Below, piece by piece: positions 24,901-38,450 of a stretch of 64,000 nt of DNA. The position numbers and the translations under genes are program-made. Positions within the stretch are counted from its first letter, which is position 1. Each line of letters begins with the position of its first letter. The notes under the pieces are model-generated. The model searched no databases. It saw only the letters and a program-made list of their open reading frames with translations, and had not been told where the DNA came from. Source of the stretch: Neodiprion pinetum (taxonomy: Eukaryota > Arthropoda > Insecta > Hymenoptera > Diprionidae); the NCBI RefSeq assembly GCF_021155775.2, contig NC_060234.1, forward strand, positions 23,244,026 to 23,308,025, given 5' to 3'.

Positions 24901-26997
24901 GCGAGCATATAGCTATGTCTAATAGTTTTGCCACAAGAAGCAAACGAAAATATTTATGACCAGAGCCACGGCGGGCTGCTGTTACGTATACCGTGGACAA
25001 AAAAAAAAAAGAAACAACGACAAATTTAAAACGAGAATAAAATTCGAACACGTTGGCCGATTTTCAAGAACTTTTTTCTGCTCAAAATTAAAAGAATGAA
25101 TCTTTTGTTTTGCCTTATAAAATATGGAGAATCTTAATTTCTTGCTGAGTTACGCGCTCTTGAAAAACGGGTTTTGAAAAAGTCGCTGGGAGGATGAAAA
25201 AAATTATTATCGTATGTCTGATACTGATGTGGTCAATATTTTAATAAGATTCCGTTGATATCAGTTGATATTGATGTATACTAAATAAATATGCAGAATA
25301 TAACTCGTTGAATGTTATTGATTGGGTACGATTAATGAAACTTTTTTTCGTAGTGTTGAATTCTTCAGACTAGTGTAGTAATATAAATCACAGCTTCATA
25401 GGGATGTAAAGAAACTGTATGTCAAAATGCAGAGAATTGTTTCATTTTTCAGAAATATTAGAATGAAATTGTGTGAAGAATGGAGAGCTTGTTAAAAAAA
25501 GTAAAAAATTTACAGGAAACATCTCTGATTATCTTTTCTCTTATGTTTTACACAGTCTCAATTCGCAAACTTCTGGTGAGATATTTCACAGAGTTTACCA
25601 GAAATTAGAGAAAAAAATATTCATCCTTGCATAAATGTTGATTTCGGATTGCTCTGCTCATAATATAGCTAGAGTAATGTTAATTACCACTAGGGTACTG
25701 AAATTCTCCGGGTCGGGTCGGGTCGGGTAAAATGGATTACCCAAAAATTTCGGGTACCCGGAAATATCGGGTTTGATGAAAATTGCGAAGTTTATGAAAA
25801 TTTTCGTCATGGCTGTTTTCGTTTCTTCAAAAATGAAATCCGACTTTCGCAAATTTCGGATTAGAGCCATTTCCGAAATCCCGGACAATCTAAAGGATAA
25901 TTTCGCAGCTGTCTGGAATTATGAGTTCCGGAGGTTCTATTCTCAAAAGATCAGACTAGACTCACCGAAAAATATAATCTCGAATTCTTTCGTATCTGCT
26001 TCGTTAGCGCATCATCGTGAAATAATGACCCGAGTTCGAGTACCCGCAATTACCACTATTACGTACCATTACTTTTTCAATCCTTACTGATGAAAACGAA
26101 TCGTGGCATTGCTTGTAGGCTACTGCCAACCTTGAAGTGTCGCGTGGATAACTTAACACAGGGTAAATTTGCATGTATTAGGAACAAAATAATATCGATC
26201 GCAAAAAGTAACATGCTGCATTTTCGCGAAATAATCTAAAATCTCGAAACCGAGGAGATCGATTCACTTGGAATTGGCATCAATGTCAATAAAAAGTTAC
26301 GTATCCGATTTCGTTTTGTGCAGTTTAACTCTCACTTATTGTATGCAATCATTCCCTGAGTAATCTTCAGTAAATCATCTAGGCAGTCGTTTCCGTATTT
26401 GTAACCTTATTTGCGATTGAAAAAAAGTGGAAGTGCCATGATGAGAGATTGTTCCTGATAAGGATTTAAAATTTGAAATGCATTCCGAATTAGTGCCAGA
26501 TGAAATTTCCCCAGTTAGGGATTACAATCAGTATAAAACAGCGTTGTATTTGCCGCCAAATGCTGAACAGCTTCAAATGCACTCGTAACTGAACATAGTG
26601 AATGCCATGAAGGACTCATTCTAAAAGACTAAGATTCAAGCGATGACTTTCGGAATGATCATTAAAAAAATCATGCTAATTGTGAAAGTTACATCAACGT
26701 TTTTATAGATGTGTATTTTCTAGGACGATAAATACGACAAAAAAGACAATATAAAAAAAATAGGCTTGAATAAAAATACTACACAAAACACCCACGATTA
26801 CAAAAAACTGTACAATACTTTGTATCAAAATATAAATGACAAGGACATTGTCGCTTGGTCAGCGACGAGTGTGTTCGTTCATCCCACCTAAAGCTGTGGC
26901 ACTCCGGATGTCGGCGATCGTTGGTTATTCCCTCCGAAGAAAGACGTTCTCCGATCATCCGCCGTCCGAGCCACGCCACAACATTTCTTCTAACTCG
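21982..26997. other. Intergenic, no gene seen
   Basis: AT-rich DNA between the unassigned ORF and the tubulin 3' end. Holds a GGGTC repeat patch (25709-25729) and scattered short ORFs without signature. The last part includes the tubulin 3' UTR. No clear AATAAA was found on the minus strand just after the tubulin stop codon. Confidence 0.45.
25709..25729. repeat. (GGGTC)n short tandem repeat
   Basis: Three to four units of GGGTC, followed within 40 bases by GGGTACCCGG and TCGGGT motifs; similar motifs (GAGTACCCG) recur near 26037. This pattern of repeated GGGT(A/C) phrases often marks the ends of small degenerate DNA elements. Confidence 0.7.
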
Positions 26998-28613
26998 TCA
27001 GTTCTCGTCCCCGCCTTCACCACCCTCCGCAGAGTCCATGCCCACCTCTTCGTAATCCTTCTCAAGAGCCGCGAGATCCTCGCGAGCTTCGTTAAACTCG
27101 CTCTCGTCCATGCTTTCCGCGACGTACCTGCGAACAAATCGCCCATCACCGAATTCAAATCACTTAGTTTTACTGAAAGAAAAAAAGATGAATGGAAACA
27201 ACATAGCCTGCAGCTCACCAGTGCACGAAAGCTCGCTTGCTGAACATTAGGTCGAACTTCCTGTTCAACCTGGTCCAGGCTTCCGCGATGGCTGTTGTGT
27301 TAGCCAGCATAGCCATGGCTCTCTGTACCTTGGCCAGATCACCGCCCGGTACGACAGTTGGCGGCTGGTAATTGATTCCGACCTTGAACCCAGTCGGACA
27401 CCAATCAACGAACTGGATGGTCCGCTTGGTCTTGATCGCCGCGATGGATGCGTTCACGTCCTTGGGCACGACGTCACCTCTGTAGAGCATGCAGCAGGCC
27501 ATGTACTTCCCCTTTCTCGGGTCGCACTTCACCATCTGATTGGCGGGCTCGAAACAGGACGAGGTTAGCTCCATGACGGTGAGTTGCTCGTGGTAGGCCT
27601 TCTCCACTGACACGATAGGCGCGTACGTCGCCAGGGGGAAGTGGATGCGAGGGTACGGCACCAGATTCGTCTGGAACTCCGTCAGGTCGACGTTCAGAGC
27701 CCCGTCAAACCGGAGCGACGCCGTGATCGACGACACTATCTGACCTATCAGTCTGTTCAAGTTCGTGTAGGTCGGTCTCTCGATGTCGAGGTTCCGGCGA
27801 CAAATGTCGTATATGGCCTCGTTGTCGACCAGAAACGCACAGTCCGAGTGTTCCAGGGTCGTGTGTGTCGTCAGAATCGCGTTGTAGGGTTCGACGACGG
27901 CGGTCGAGATTTGGGGCGACGGGTAGATAGCGAATTCCAACTTTGCCTTCTTCCCATAATCGACGGAGAGTCGCTCCATCAGTAGGGATGTGAACCCGGA
28001 CCCGGTTCCTCCACCGAAGGCGTGGAATATCAGAAAGCCCTGAAGACCGGCGCACATGTCAGCAGTCTTGCGGATCCTGTCCAGCACCAGCTCGATTATT
28101 TCCTTACCAAGGGTGTAGTGCCCTCGGGCGTAATTATTCGCGGCGTCTTCCTTCCCCGAGATCAATTGCTCCGGATGGAAGAGCTGGTGGTAGGTCCCGG
28201 TACGGACTTCGTCTGTATGGATTGCGAGAATCAGAATCAGGGCGTGGCAGGAAGAACAAAGAGTGAAAAGGGTTGTCGCGCATGGATGAGTGTGATTATC
28301 ACTAAATCTCTTATTCCAATCCTATGTGTGTAACCGGTTGTACGGCGAAATCGATGCCAAAGCAATGTAAAACGGCGGGCGTACGAAGGTTCGTACCAAT
28401 GACAGTGGGCTCCAAGTCGAGGAAGACTGCTCGTGGCACGTATTTTCCGCCTCCGGTCTCGCTGAAGAAGGTCTGGAATCCCTCATCGTTGGTGCATGTT
28501 TGAGGGGGCAGCATACCGTCGGGCTGAATTCCGTGCTCCAGACAATAGAGCTCCCAGCATGCATTTCCCATTTGGACGCCCCCTTGGCCAATGTGGATTG
28601 AAAGCACCTCACG
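26998..28613 (-). CDS. Alpha-tubulin, divergent isotype (all but the ATG exon)
   Basis: GTP-binding subunit of the tubulin dimer, building microtubules. Exons: 28613-28397, 28212-27219, 27127-26998; all GT-AG, phases match. The first begins REVLSIHIGQGG directly after a splice acceptor, so the ATG sits in an upstream exon, an arrangement known for insect alpha-tubulins. Total 447 residues with the start Met, close to the usual 450. Clear landmarks: GGGTGSG glycine loop for GTP, LTEFQTNLVPYPRIHFPL with the catalytic Glu, and FVDWCPTGFKVGINYQPP near the C terminus. Differences from canonical isotypes: no Lys in the lumenal 35-55 loop (normally Lys40, the acetylation site), which is also about two residues short; tail ends EGGEGGDEN with no terminal Tyr and few glutamates. 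It therefore resembles specialised (for example germline) isotypes rather than the general one; tissue is inference. Confidence 0.96.
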
Positions 28614-29064
28614 CTACGCGAATGACGACGGTTATCAGGTTAATTCGGGTCAGGTATGTGATCAGTTTCCGAAACACAGTTATGCAGCCGCAATGGCTGG
28701 CATGATATTGTCTCTCGCCCCGCAGGCATTGGCTTTTTACTACGTGATGATATTACAACATTCTCTTATATTCACGTATAATCACTTGTGTAGCACATTG
28801 TCCGCGAGGTGCGAGGCAGTATCAGACCCGCTGAGATGGTTGAACAGTGGTACATTACCATCTTGCAAGGATTGGTAGTGAAGAAGAATGTCGAAAAAAT
28901 GGGGGTGGGATGAACGAACGGTCTTGACACGAACACGGGTGAGACGAAACTGGAGGAAACATGAGAAGTCTTTGATTTGTTTCTCGGTTGTCTTGGAGAT
29001 TACAATAATTGGGAGATTCTCTTCTGGCACAGTGATCCTTTCCAAGCGATTTTCCTGTTTCTAC

Positions 29065-29067
29065 CAT
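29065..29067 (-). other. Candidate start codon exon of the alpha-tubulin
   Basis: Minus-strand CAAAATG followed at once by GTAGAA gives a good start context and a plausible donor right after the ATG, as expected for this gene's structure, 450 bases upstream of exon 2. Several other ATG|GT pairs exist further upstream (near 28857, 30591), so this is one candidate only. Confidence 0.3.
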
Positions 29068-32000
29068 TTTGCGTTGGCGACGATTTACTTAATATGTGAA
29101 ACGACGTTCTGATATTCCTAAAACACATATCTGAGGCCTTATTTTTGAAATCTATGAAATTTTAAGGTCGAATTTCACTTTTACTTATTCCATTCAATCT
29201 ATCCAAAGGATCATTGATGTTTTTTTCTCACCAAGTGAGAAAATTATTTATTCAAAGTAGTCCAATGGGTAATAGTACAAGACAGTGTTTTTTTATTGTA
29301 AAATTAATTTTTTACCTGTAATAAAAACATTTTTTTTTTATGATAAATAAAATCAATTTTTCTCGCAAAGTATCGCTCAATCGACTGCAAAATTTCGTAA
29401 ATATATTTCGCCTTTTTTGACGTCTTGTTTCGTTATTGAGTAATGCTTATTTGAAGACGTTGAAGAAGAAATTTTTTGAAAAATCATAGCTTGAGAACAA
29501 GCTAAGAATAAGATTTCAAAAAAATCGTTAATGCTGCTTTCGAAAACAAACGGAAGAAATCGAAAATATTCCATGCAAATTTCATCCGAATTGAAAAAAC
29601 AATATCCCTCCTGTATTCTTATATTTCTCGACCTCCTTTTACGGTTTAACAAATTTATCACCATTTATCAATTTGAATTTTTTCTACTATTACTGCAGAA
29701 AAGTCTCTGCATTAGAATAATTTCCCGGGGCATTACAGCGGTGGGAAATTATATCTCCGCCGATGTGCCTCGGTTCTTTTTGCGACTTCTTCCAGTGTAG
29801 TTTATCGTAACGGATAAACACGTTCTTCCGCTCACGGTGTTCGAGTTCGTACGGAAATGACGTTATACATCAAACCGACCCTCGTTCCTGCGAAACGCGA
29901 ATACCTTCTCTGTTTACACAGCGCTGCCTTCTTGGTCGGTCTGGCGAAATATTCGGAGACATGGGAAACCATATTTTACGGCGACCCTGCCATGACTTTA
30001 ATATCGAGATATGAGAATCAAAAAGGCCTGAGGGAGGAAACATCTTTCTTCAATTTTCGTGCATTATACGCCTTTTTGCTGCCGAAAGGGCGTAACCCAC
30101 AAAATTAAAGCGTGACCGTTAATTTATTAATTCTTGTTGGATACGCCCTTGATGAGTCTGCCGAGATATCGTTGGAGGAAAAATAATTCGGTCAATTTAC
30201 TTCGCTAAAAGTCATTCCCTCACCTTGTTCCTTAGTCCGAGACGAATAATAAAAAGCTGTTCGTCTCAAATGCAATTTTCTTATTGATTGAATGTTGGTA
30301 AAATATCCGAAAATGAGTGTTAATTGTATGTCGAAGTTTTCATTGCACTACGAAAAATACACAAAACGGATAATCAATTTTAAATATATGTCTCGCAATG
30401 TAAAATCATTACCTCACCGTCATAGAATACTGTCGAAAATTGGAATCTTATTAACGCAACAATTGGACCATTTATTCACGTTTTTCAAATTTTATAATCT
30501 CGTCGTTTGTAAAAGCAATTTGTTATTGACAATCGATGCAACAATATAAACAGCAGGTTTCCTATTCACTCCCGGAGGTAGGCAATTACCATGCCACCTG
30601 CACCTAAACGGTATCATAAAATTTCCGCTCCAAAATGTTTTAATAATAATTTGTAGCTCTATATTGCACCGTTGTCGGAAAAAGCAATCGCAATAGATAC
30701 TTTGGTTGCCTCCATTGAGTCGGACTCTAACTCCGCCTGAGTATCATCAGCAAGAACTGCAACTACGCGACAGTTTATCTAGATGCGTATAATAAGGCGC
30801 ACGGCAGACAAATTTTTTGATCAGCGCGATAGGATTTAGTTGAAATTCGACTCTCATATCGATTGCAACAGTCTTTTTTTTCAAGCAATTGAAATTTATG
30901 TGTCCCATAGTATCAACAATAGTCCGAGATATTGTGGCATCATTTGGCTACGTATTGACGTTAAATAATCTGACTACCATCTGTTTGATACAAGAGTGAA
31001 TATGAAGTTGAAGGTTCTCTGATTTCCTTTTTACTGGATTACGGGCAGGTTTTTTGTAATACATCTGTTTGCGCAGGGAATCGTTTTGGTTCGTACAAAT
31101 AGTGATTAGACAGCGTTTGATTTGTTGGAAGCGAAGGAAGTCGAGAATCCAGAAATAAAAAGAGGTTTAACTAAGAAGTGGTAATTGATGGGGCGTTTTA
31201 GAAAAATAGTTTGAGGAATAAATCGAATTCTATCATTGCCGTTTCATGTATGGATCATGCTTTGAAAGAGGCAGTAAAACATTCAAAAGTGTGGCCGATT
31301 CACAGACTTATGTTGGCTACGTTCAGTGGCTCGAGAATCGTAAGATTTCTTTACTGTTTTTTTTTTTTTTTTTTGAATTCTGATGGCTTTTTAGAATTTT
31401 TGTCTGCCATATTGGAACCGCCATGTTCAATATCGACAATTTGATCGTGAATATGTGATCAGCGACCTCGAAAACCCCTGCATACCCATTTTTATAGTAA
31501 TCGTATACGTAGAAAAGAAGAAATTGTGAGGATAAAGAGGTGCTAGGTATACTTACCACTAAGCATGAAAGGGTTAAAAGAATGGTTACAAGTAAAAATA
31601 CTTGATCAATACCAACAACAAATCGCTCGAATAATCCTTTGTAATCGAACTAAAACATCTACGCTGTAATGCACGTAAAAAGCGCTCGAAATCCTCAAAA
31701 TTTTGACCGGATATCCAAAAAAGCGTAACCCTCATTTTCCATTTTTACGGATTCCGCCTCTCTGGCAGTATTGCGGCGAGAAGGGGAACGGCCTACGCGC
31801 TTCTGGCTGAAGGCTGCTTAATTTTCTCTCAAGGAACTTCCGTGTTAAAGTTGAGATCCGCCCTGATTACGGTATCGCTCGTTTCTTCTGAGCATGCTCT
31901 TGATATCACATTCCGGGATATTAGCAGAATCTACGCTTTTTCATTATTAAATATGAAAATGCGTAAACATCCCAGCAAAATTTAACAAGAGGGATGAAAA

Positions 32001-35000
32001 TAGTACATTGTGTTAAAAGTGCCGAAGGTAGGAAATTTCTGACAAGTGGAAAAGTGTGATCGCACGAAAATGGTCGGCTGGAAGGTCGACTTTATTCATC
32101 CACTTTGTAAAATAAATAGAAAAAGTCCTGATCGTGCTGATATGAAATTTCCGGTTACTGGAACGTGCAAGAAGCTGTTCGAATCATTTTTGAAGATAGT
32201 TTAATTATTTACACGGTTATATTCATGTAAGACCGTTCTTTTTAAAGGGGAAAATGTGAGAAACTGTAAGGCATCTTTTAGCCTTATAATTCGTTAAATT
32301 TTTGATGTAGCGCTATGACTTCTTGGATTTTTCATTTTGCAGGCGGGAATTAATGTTCAGACCTTGATGTAGCAAAAATAAAATTGTTCCAATATTAAAC
32401 AGCCTAATATATCCTTAAATAAAAATTGCAGTAAGTAGACATTTTTTAATACGTGAAACAAGTAAAATGAAACAGACCCATTTTGTGATTTTACCAAGGT
32501 ATAATTATCATCAATTATAACCTAAGTATCGTTAAATTGATGGCGTGTCATAAAGATGCACATTGAACGTATACGTATTATATAGCCACTCGGGGATTTA
32601 AAATTCAGCATGAAATTTTCGGCGGAAAAAAAACCAAAAATTTTTAAAGTGTTTCGCGCTGATGGAAGCGACGCAGCACATTCTTATCTCGAGGCTGATG
32701 CCCCCTTACACATCGTGCAGAGTCGAGCCCCAATTCGTTGGAGGCGTGCTTTCTTTAACGTGATAAAAAGTTTTTAATACTTCCTCCTCCACCCTGCCAC
32801 CTTTTCGGCTCAGCAGAGATTTACTTATATTCACTTTTGTCGGCCTACGTCGAATGGTTTTTTACCTTTCGGTGAGCACATTTTCTCGCACTGGACAGGA
32901 CGAGAATATTATATTTTGTAACAAGGAGGCCAACTCGGTCTTTTCGGGCCGAACGGTTTTTTTTTTTTCTTTTTTTGTTGCATACGATTCTTTACATAAC
33001 AAGAGTATGTTACGCGGTTTTTCACGAAGCACGAAATTGAGTTTAGGGTCGCGTAACGTTAGATTTCTTTGCGACAACGCATTCACGCAGTACAGAAAAA
33101 ATCACTGAAGTTAAAAGTGGTCTTTTCTGTACTCCCCACACGCGTATTCGCAGACTCGTTCTATCGTCGTAAAAACGGGTAATTTGTACACGGAAAACAC
33201 GTGTGAAAAACCGTGTAAAGCATGCTCGCGTTATATGAAATTATTTTCACCTTTCACTTACGTCCGTAATAGTATAAACCGTGAAGATTCTTCCGAATAA
33301 ATTGCTCCGTCTATGGTAGAATTTTTTAACTTGTGAAACTGTCACACCTGCGTTAGAAGATTCCGTGTTTTATACTTTATATGTACTTGAACTTGGGAGT
33401 TGGTGGGGGGGGCTTACATAAGTCAGGCAAGAGTTTGCACTGTATAGTATATGCGGATATACACTTACGCATACGTATATCCACGTCATCTTGAAAAGCT
33501 CCGATTCTTTGGTGGGTGGTAAATCTTCTCCTCAAACTTCCATATTGCAAAGTCTGCAGGCGTCTAGGACGAAGATTATCCGCGAACAGTCGGACACTTT
33601 TTCGCTTGCGTTGATAGACACGATTTCCCTCTATGAAACTTAATATTACATGCAGGCACGCGAACTCGGGGGATTTTTTTTTCATTTTCAACAGATTTGG
33701 CTGAAATAAGGTGGATTTGAGCAGGCTACGCGTTCATATGTTTACGGCAAATCGATTCTGTATAATCCCAATTTAATGATGTTTATTGCATAAGTGATTC
33801 TTTCGAAATGATCCGATGTTTTGCCTGTAATAAAGTTTTTCTCTTATAATTGCTATGAGTTTACGCAATTTTTTATCGTAACATATCCGCTAAGAATACT
33901 GTTAAATTATCGTAGAGGATTGATTTATTTGGATTGACTTTTGGAAATCATTCCTCTGGCCTGCTGTACAGAAGTTTATTAAAGGTGCGAAATTCTTGTG
34001 TCAAGTACATATTAAAGTGGAAACTACCATAAAAAATTTACGTTGTGATTTATAAACGAACAAAATGACAATGAACATTCAAATAAGTACCAGAAAAAAT
34101 ATTATCGACGTGCACCGTATTTCGTTCTTCATTTTCTAAAAAGCCCACCAAGTACAACTAACTTCGAATTTTTCATATCGTCCCCCATTCTTTATTATTC
34201 GCGTTCGTTACTTATTTTTGCAAAAAAGTTAATTGGCAGTAAGGATTTTGTTTTAAATATTATTTGTAGGTGAAGGTATCGTTGTCGGTACTTATTTCAA
34301 CGTACATTGTCAGTTTGGTGGCAAAGTAAATTTTTATTAGTAGTTTTTACTTTAATGTCCTTGGGAAAAGATTTTTTTACCTGAGATGTTTTTTAGGGAG
34401 TTCGCAAGTTTTTGAGGCCATTGATAATTAAATATTCAATGAAATAGAAGTGGACAAAAGTGAAAATTTGCTGTTGAATTGGTGTTACTATGATCTTTCA
34501 GAAAGACTCGACTTTAGATTCTGAAAATCTATAAATTTACAAACTTACTAAAGCAATATTATAAAATTACTTGGCCAGATTCTACGATGATGGCCGAAAG
34601 GGTCCGTCGCTTGAAAATCACCAACAATTTACAAGTGATTTCCTAGTGATTCCCAATATTAAAAAAAAGCTAGAATTCGACTGATCTCTGAGTGATTACT
34701 AAACGTTCAAAATTCTTCGTCGTCTTATTGATTTTCAACTAATCTCTCAAGTGAATGGCCTCTCGATTATGGTTTTCAATCCTACGACTGGCCATTTATA
34801 TTTGAAAAACTTAGCTGGCCATGCGCACGTCATATCGATTTTACTTCAGTCAAAGCTGTTGCTATACAAAATCTAAAAAAAATATTTTAATGCTTAGGAT
34901 ATAATGGGCTTGAATAAAAATTTCCTTCAAAAATTACACTGGCATGAGATCCTTGTGACGGTAATGAGTTTCAGGATCGATTTATTATTTCCATATACGA

Positions 35001-37330
35001 GGCGTTCTCAACCAACTCAGTCACTTTTTTTTTATCCTCTTGGACCTGTGCCGTAATTGGCTATACATATAGTAGTACTACTTTAAGGGACTCTCTGTGA
35101 ATTTTTTGAGATATTTTAATTTACTCGTTTCGGAAATGATTTTTTTTTTAAACCCGTATATAATGGATGGTTGAAGTCGGACAAAAAATATTTTAGCATA
35201 AAAAGTAATGTTTTTTCGTGAACCATTTAATGCAATATCTGTTATATTTTTGATGGCATCAAAAGGGTTAAAATAAATATCACGCATGTTTTACATATCT
35301 GTGTTATCAACTCGATATTTCCATACACACCCAGCCAATACATTATTTGACGTGCTACTATTTGAATTTTTCTGCTGTCTACAAACTATAGCTGTAATAC
35401 TTGTGGGATTATTTTCTTCATCATAGAGATCTGATATAATAATTTTAGCGTAACAATTTGTGGGAATCTGGTCAGGGAGCAAAATGACTCCAAAAATATT
35501 TGGCTAGGTTGAAAACCCAGGGTTCTGTCATTCAGAATGTCGAACCATGAAGCTTTTTCCGAAATTCATGATATCCAATTAGTGTGTGCTGTTCAAATTC
35601 GCTCGGATTCTTTTTTATCACATAGTACGGATGTTGTTTCATTCGCGCTCACCATCATCGGGGTAAATTACACCACTGGAGATTCCCAGACTTTTTTGTT
35701 TTGCTTGTCCTAACTTCCGATTATGGTGGCAGGGTTCGGTCACACTTGCTACGAAACTACGAAACGTAACATGACTTGCAATTAAACATAAGCATCTCTT
35801 TTCAATGACAATATAATTCATTCATCCACAATCGCACCCCTGCCAATGAGAAGTCCGCCCTTAACGCAAACGACTAAAAAGCGACAACAACTGCAATAAT
35901 AATTATTTAAAAGGTAGCGGTGAGGCAGCGAAGGTGTCCGGTCGGACTTATTGCCTCGGCGAGTCTTCCGGCACCAATGTGAGTCCGTGCCGAGACGGTT
36001 GCACGCTCGCAGTTCTAATTCTCGCCACGCTCCTTTAGATTTATGACTGTGCCTAACGAGGTACATACGTAAGTGGTTTACCTGTGCATCGGACTACGAA
36101 CAGGTCAGGCATAGACCAGGTATACATCGCACACGTTGATCCTGCTCAGCGGATCGCAAATGTGACGCGGTTCATGCCTGTGTGCTGTACGTATAACAGA
36201 GCTAAGGCTTGCGAACCGGCTCCAAGGCTTCGATCCTTGACCCTAGTAATGCCTGGAGCACAAGAAACGACTTGCGCCGGTTGCCGGATCACCTACGGAT
36301 TGCTCGTTCATTCGCACACGTGATTGGTCGGATCCTCGTGCGAGTGCACGTTACGGCCTGTAGGTGATCCGACCCGAAGGTATGCATCTCCAAATATCGA
36401 AGTCCACGTATCTCGAACACAAAAAAGGGCTTAACAGATCCATTCTGTACGCAATACCGAACGAAAATATTCCAGTTTATTTTTATTTGATGCAAATATA
36501 AAGAAATCGCACGAATTTTACGATTTTACTATTGCGATTTTGGGGAATCCGGTCATTGATTTTTATGAATATTGGTACTCGAAGGTTTATTGGGAGGCTG
36601 ATCATAAATCTGAGGTCAGACTTGCGAAATACAAAATGGAGAATCCTAGATTGTGAAAAAAAAAACCTGAAAATATTCGGATATTGGTAGAAATTAGTAG
36701 ACGAAGATTTTTTTAGTCACCGATAACGTATCCAAGATCAGACTTCCAAAATTTGTAACGGTGGATCCATTATAGTGGTTGAAAATAAAAAAAATATCAT
36801 ATTCACATGTAATATGGTGACTGAGGGAATTTGAATCGTTAATCACAAATCCGAATTTATACTTAAAAATTCGAATTGGATGTTGTTATTTTTTTATGCG
36901 AAAAAATGTGTCGCATTTTTCGTGAATACTCTTTAACGCCCCGCTGAATATGAGATACAGTGGAGCTTCAACGCTATAAAATTGAGATGGTTGGATTTGT
37001 TAAATCCAGCCTAGAACAAAATATAAAAAAACCTGAAACGAGGAATTTCCGAAGTGATGAACCGACGGTGCCGTGTTAATTTTCAACCGACGACGTTTTA
37101 TATATATTTTAGTATATTTAACTTGTTTTATAAAAATTTTTGTTAAAAAAAATTCAAAATTAACCAAAATATGGGCCTTGACTTGACGACTAGTAAAAAA
37201 ATTTCCCCTCCATCGTGGCAATGATATCCCGGTAAAAGGTTATCTGAAAATAGAAAACAAAATTTCATCAACATCTGTACAAATGTAACTGTCGTTGTAC
37301 GTAGCCATTTTTACTTATTTATTTTTGTAA

Positions 37331-37332
<2 letters not shown>

Positions 37333-37377
<45 letters not shown>
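37333..37377. repeat. (ATT)n microsatellite
   Basis: About 15 uninterrupted ATT units. Confidence 0.95.
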
Positions 37378-37388
<11 letters not shown>

Positions 37389-38292
37389 AAAAATATCATG
37401 TACTTCTGCTTCTATAGTCAGGGATCTACGATGTTTTTGTATTCTTAATGGTTAATGAAACCGTAAATGAACGTGAAGCAATTTTATTTGTGATGGATTT
37501 ATTGAACTCATTTCAACCAATCACATTAAATTGTACTTGACGACTTGATGACCGCGTGCGTCCAGATATTGGGTGGCTTGGTAATCACGTGCATTAGTTG
37601 GAAAACAATCAATTAGTGTGATTTGTTTTTCTATATAATTTTTGATTGAAATTTCATCACATTCATCGTGAATTGTTATGTTTTGCTTCGGTTTTGTTGT
37701 TTCGGTAAATTGGACGAGTGAACATTATTTAGAACCGCATAAATTATTTGACATTGTCAGCACTTTTGATACGATTTTGCCTGCAGACACAGCACGCTCT
37801 ATCGGAAAAACTAACTCGGTGCGCCCAGTTCTTTTTATTTATTTTTTAGGTCAGGCTTCTTACGCGCCATTGGCACTAAACAACGATGTCTTATTTATCG
37901 ACTGTGTAAACCAGCTCGGGCTTGACGTGACGTCATTGTTACAGGAAACCGAATGCAAGGCTACCACAGCTTTGCTGGGCAGTCGGAAGTCTTGGCGTAT
38001 TTCCCCTTTGGCATATTAGTGAAAGAATCACTCACAGATGAAAACCAGATACTTGGTCGGTTGAACAAAGCAGGAAGCCTTGAAGCCGCCAGGAGCGAGG
38101 GAGTTAGTGTAAAGAGGATATCTCCGGGGGATCAATATGGCCCCGACCGTGGCCCTGCTACCGTGACCTCCGAACCCTCTTTGCCTTCCCGTCACCCTCT
38201 CCTTTCTCGCCGCAGCTCTCTTTCTTTCTCACAATCGGTAATTCACACGAGATATGATAGATATTAACGTACGTATATGATGTTGGAAATGT

Positions 38293-38450
38293 GGTGTTAT
38301 ATGTAACACCGAAAATATTCTGTAGTCCACAACGTTTTGGTATTGATTTTGAAACCACTTGGTGTCAATAATCGAACGACTTACACCGATCATGTTTAAT
38401 TTTACACCAATCGGTGTGGACTTTTTATTAACACCGTGAATTTTCTGACA
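38293..38450. repeat. ACACCG-rich patch, possible small DNA element end
   Basis: Begins with the near palindrome GGTGTTATATGTAACACC, then holds ACACCGATC, ACACCAATCGGTGT and ends AACACCGTGAATTTTCTGAC. Repeated short motifs in both orientations suggest a decayed inverted-repeat element. Ends and target duplication not determined. Confidence 0.4.

Noticed and set aside
27641..28055. Other-frame ORFs over the tubulin
   Set aside because: Shadows of the GC-richer tubulin exon; the real frame is unmistakable.
28311..28396. Read-through of tubulin exon 2 to a short alternative C terminus
   Set aside because: The sequence after ATTG|GTACGA loses all tubulin similarity, and splicing to 28212 restores the conserved DEVRTGTY segment in phase.
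36190..36245. Possible tRNA T-arm (CAAGG stem around CTTCGAT)
   Set aside because: The loop is shifted against the TTCRANY consensus and no A box, anticodon arm or acceptor stem could be built.
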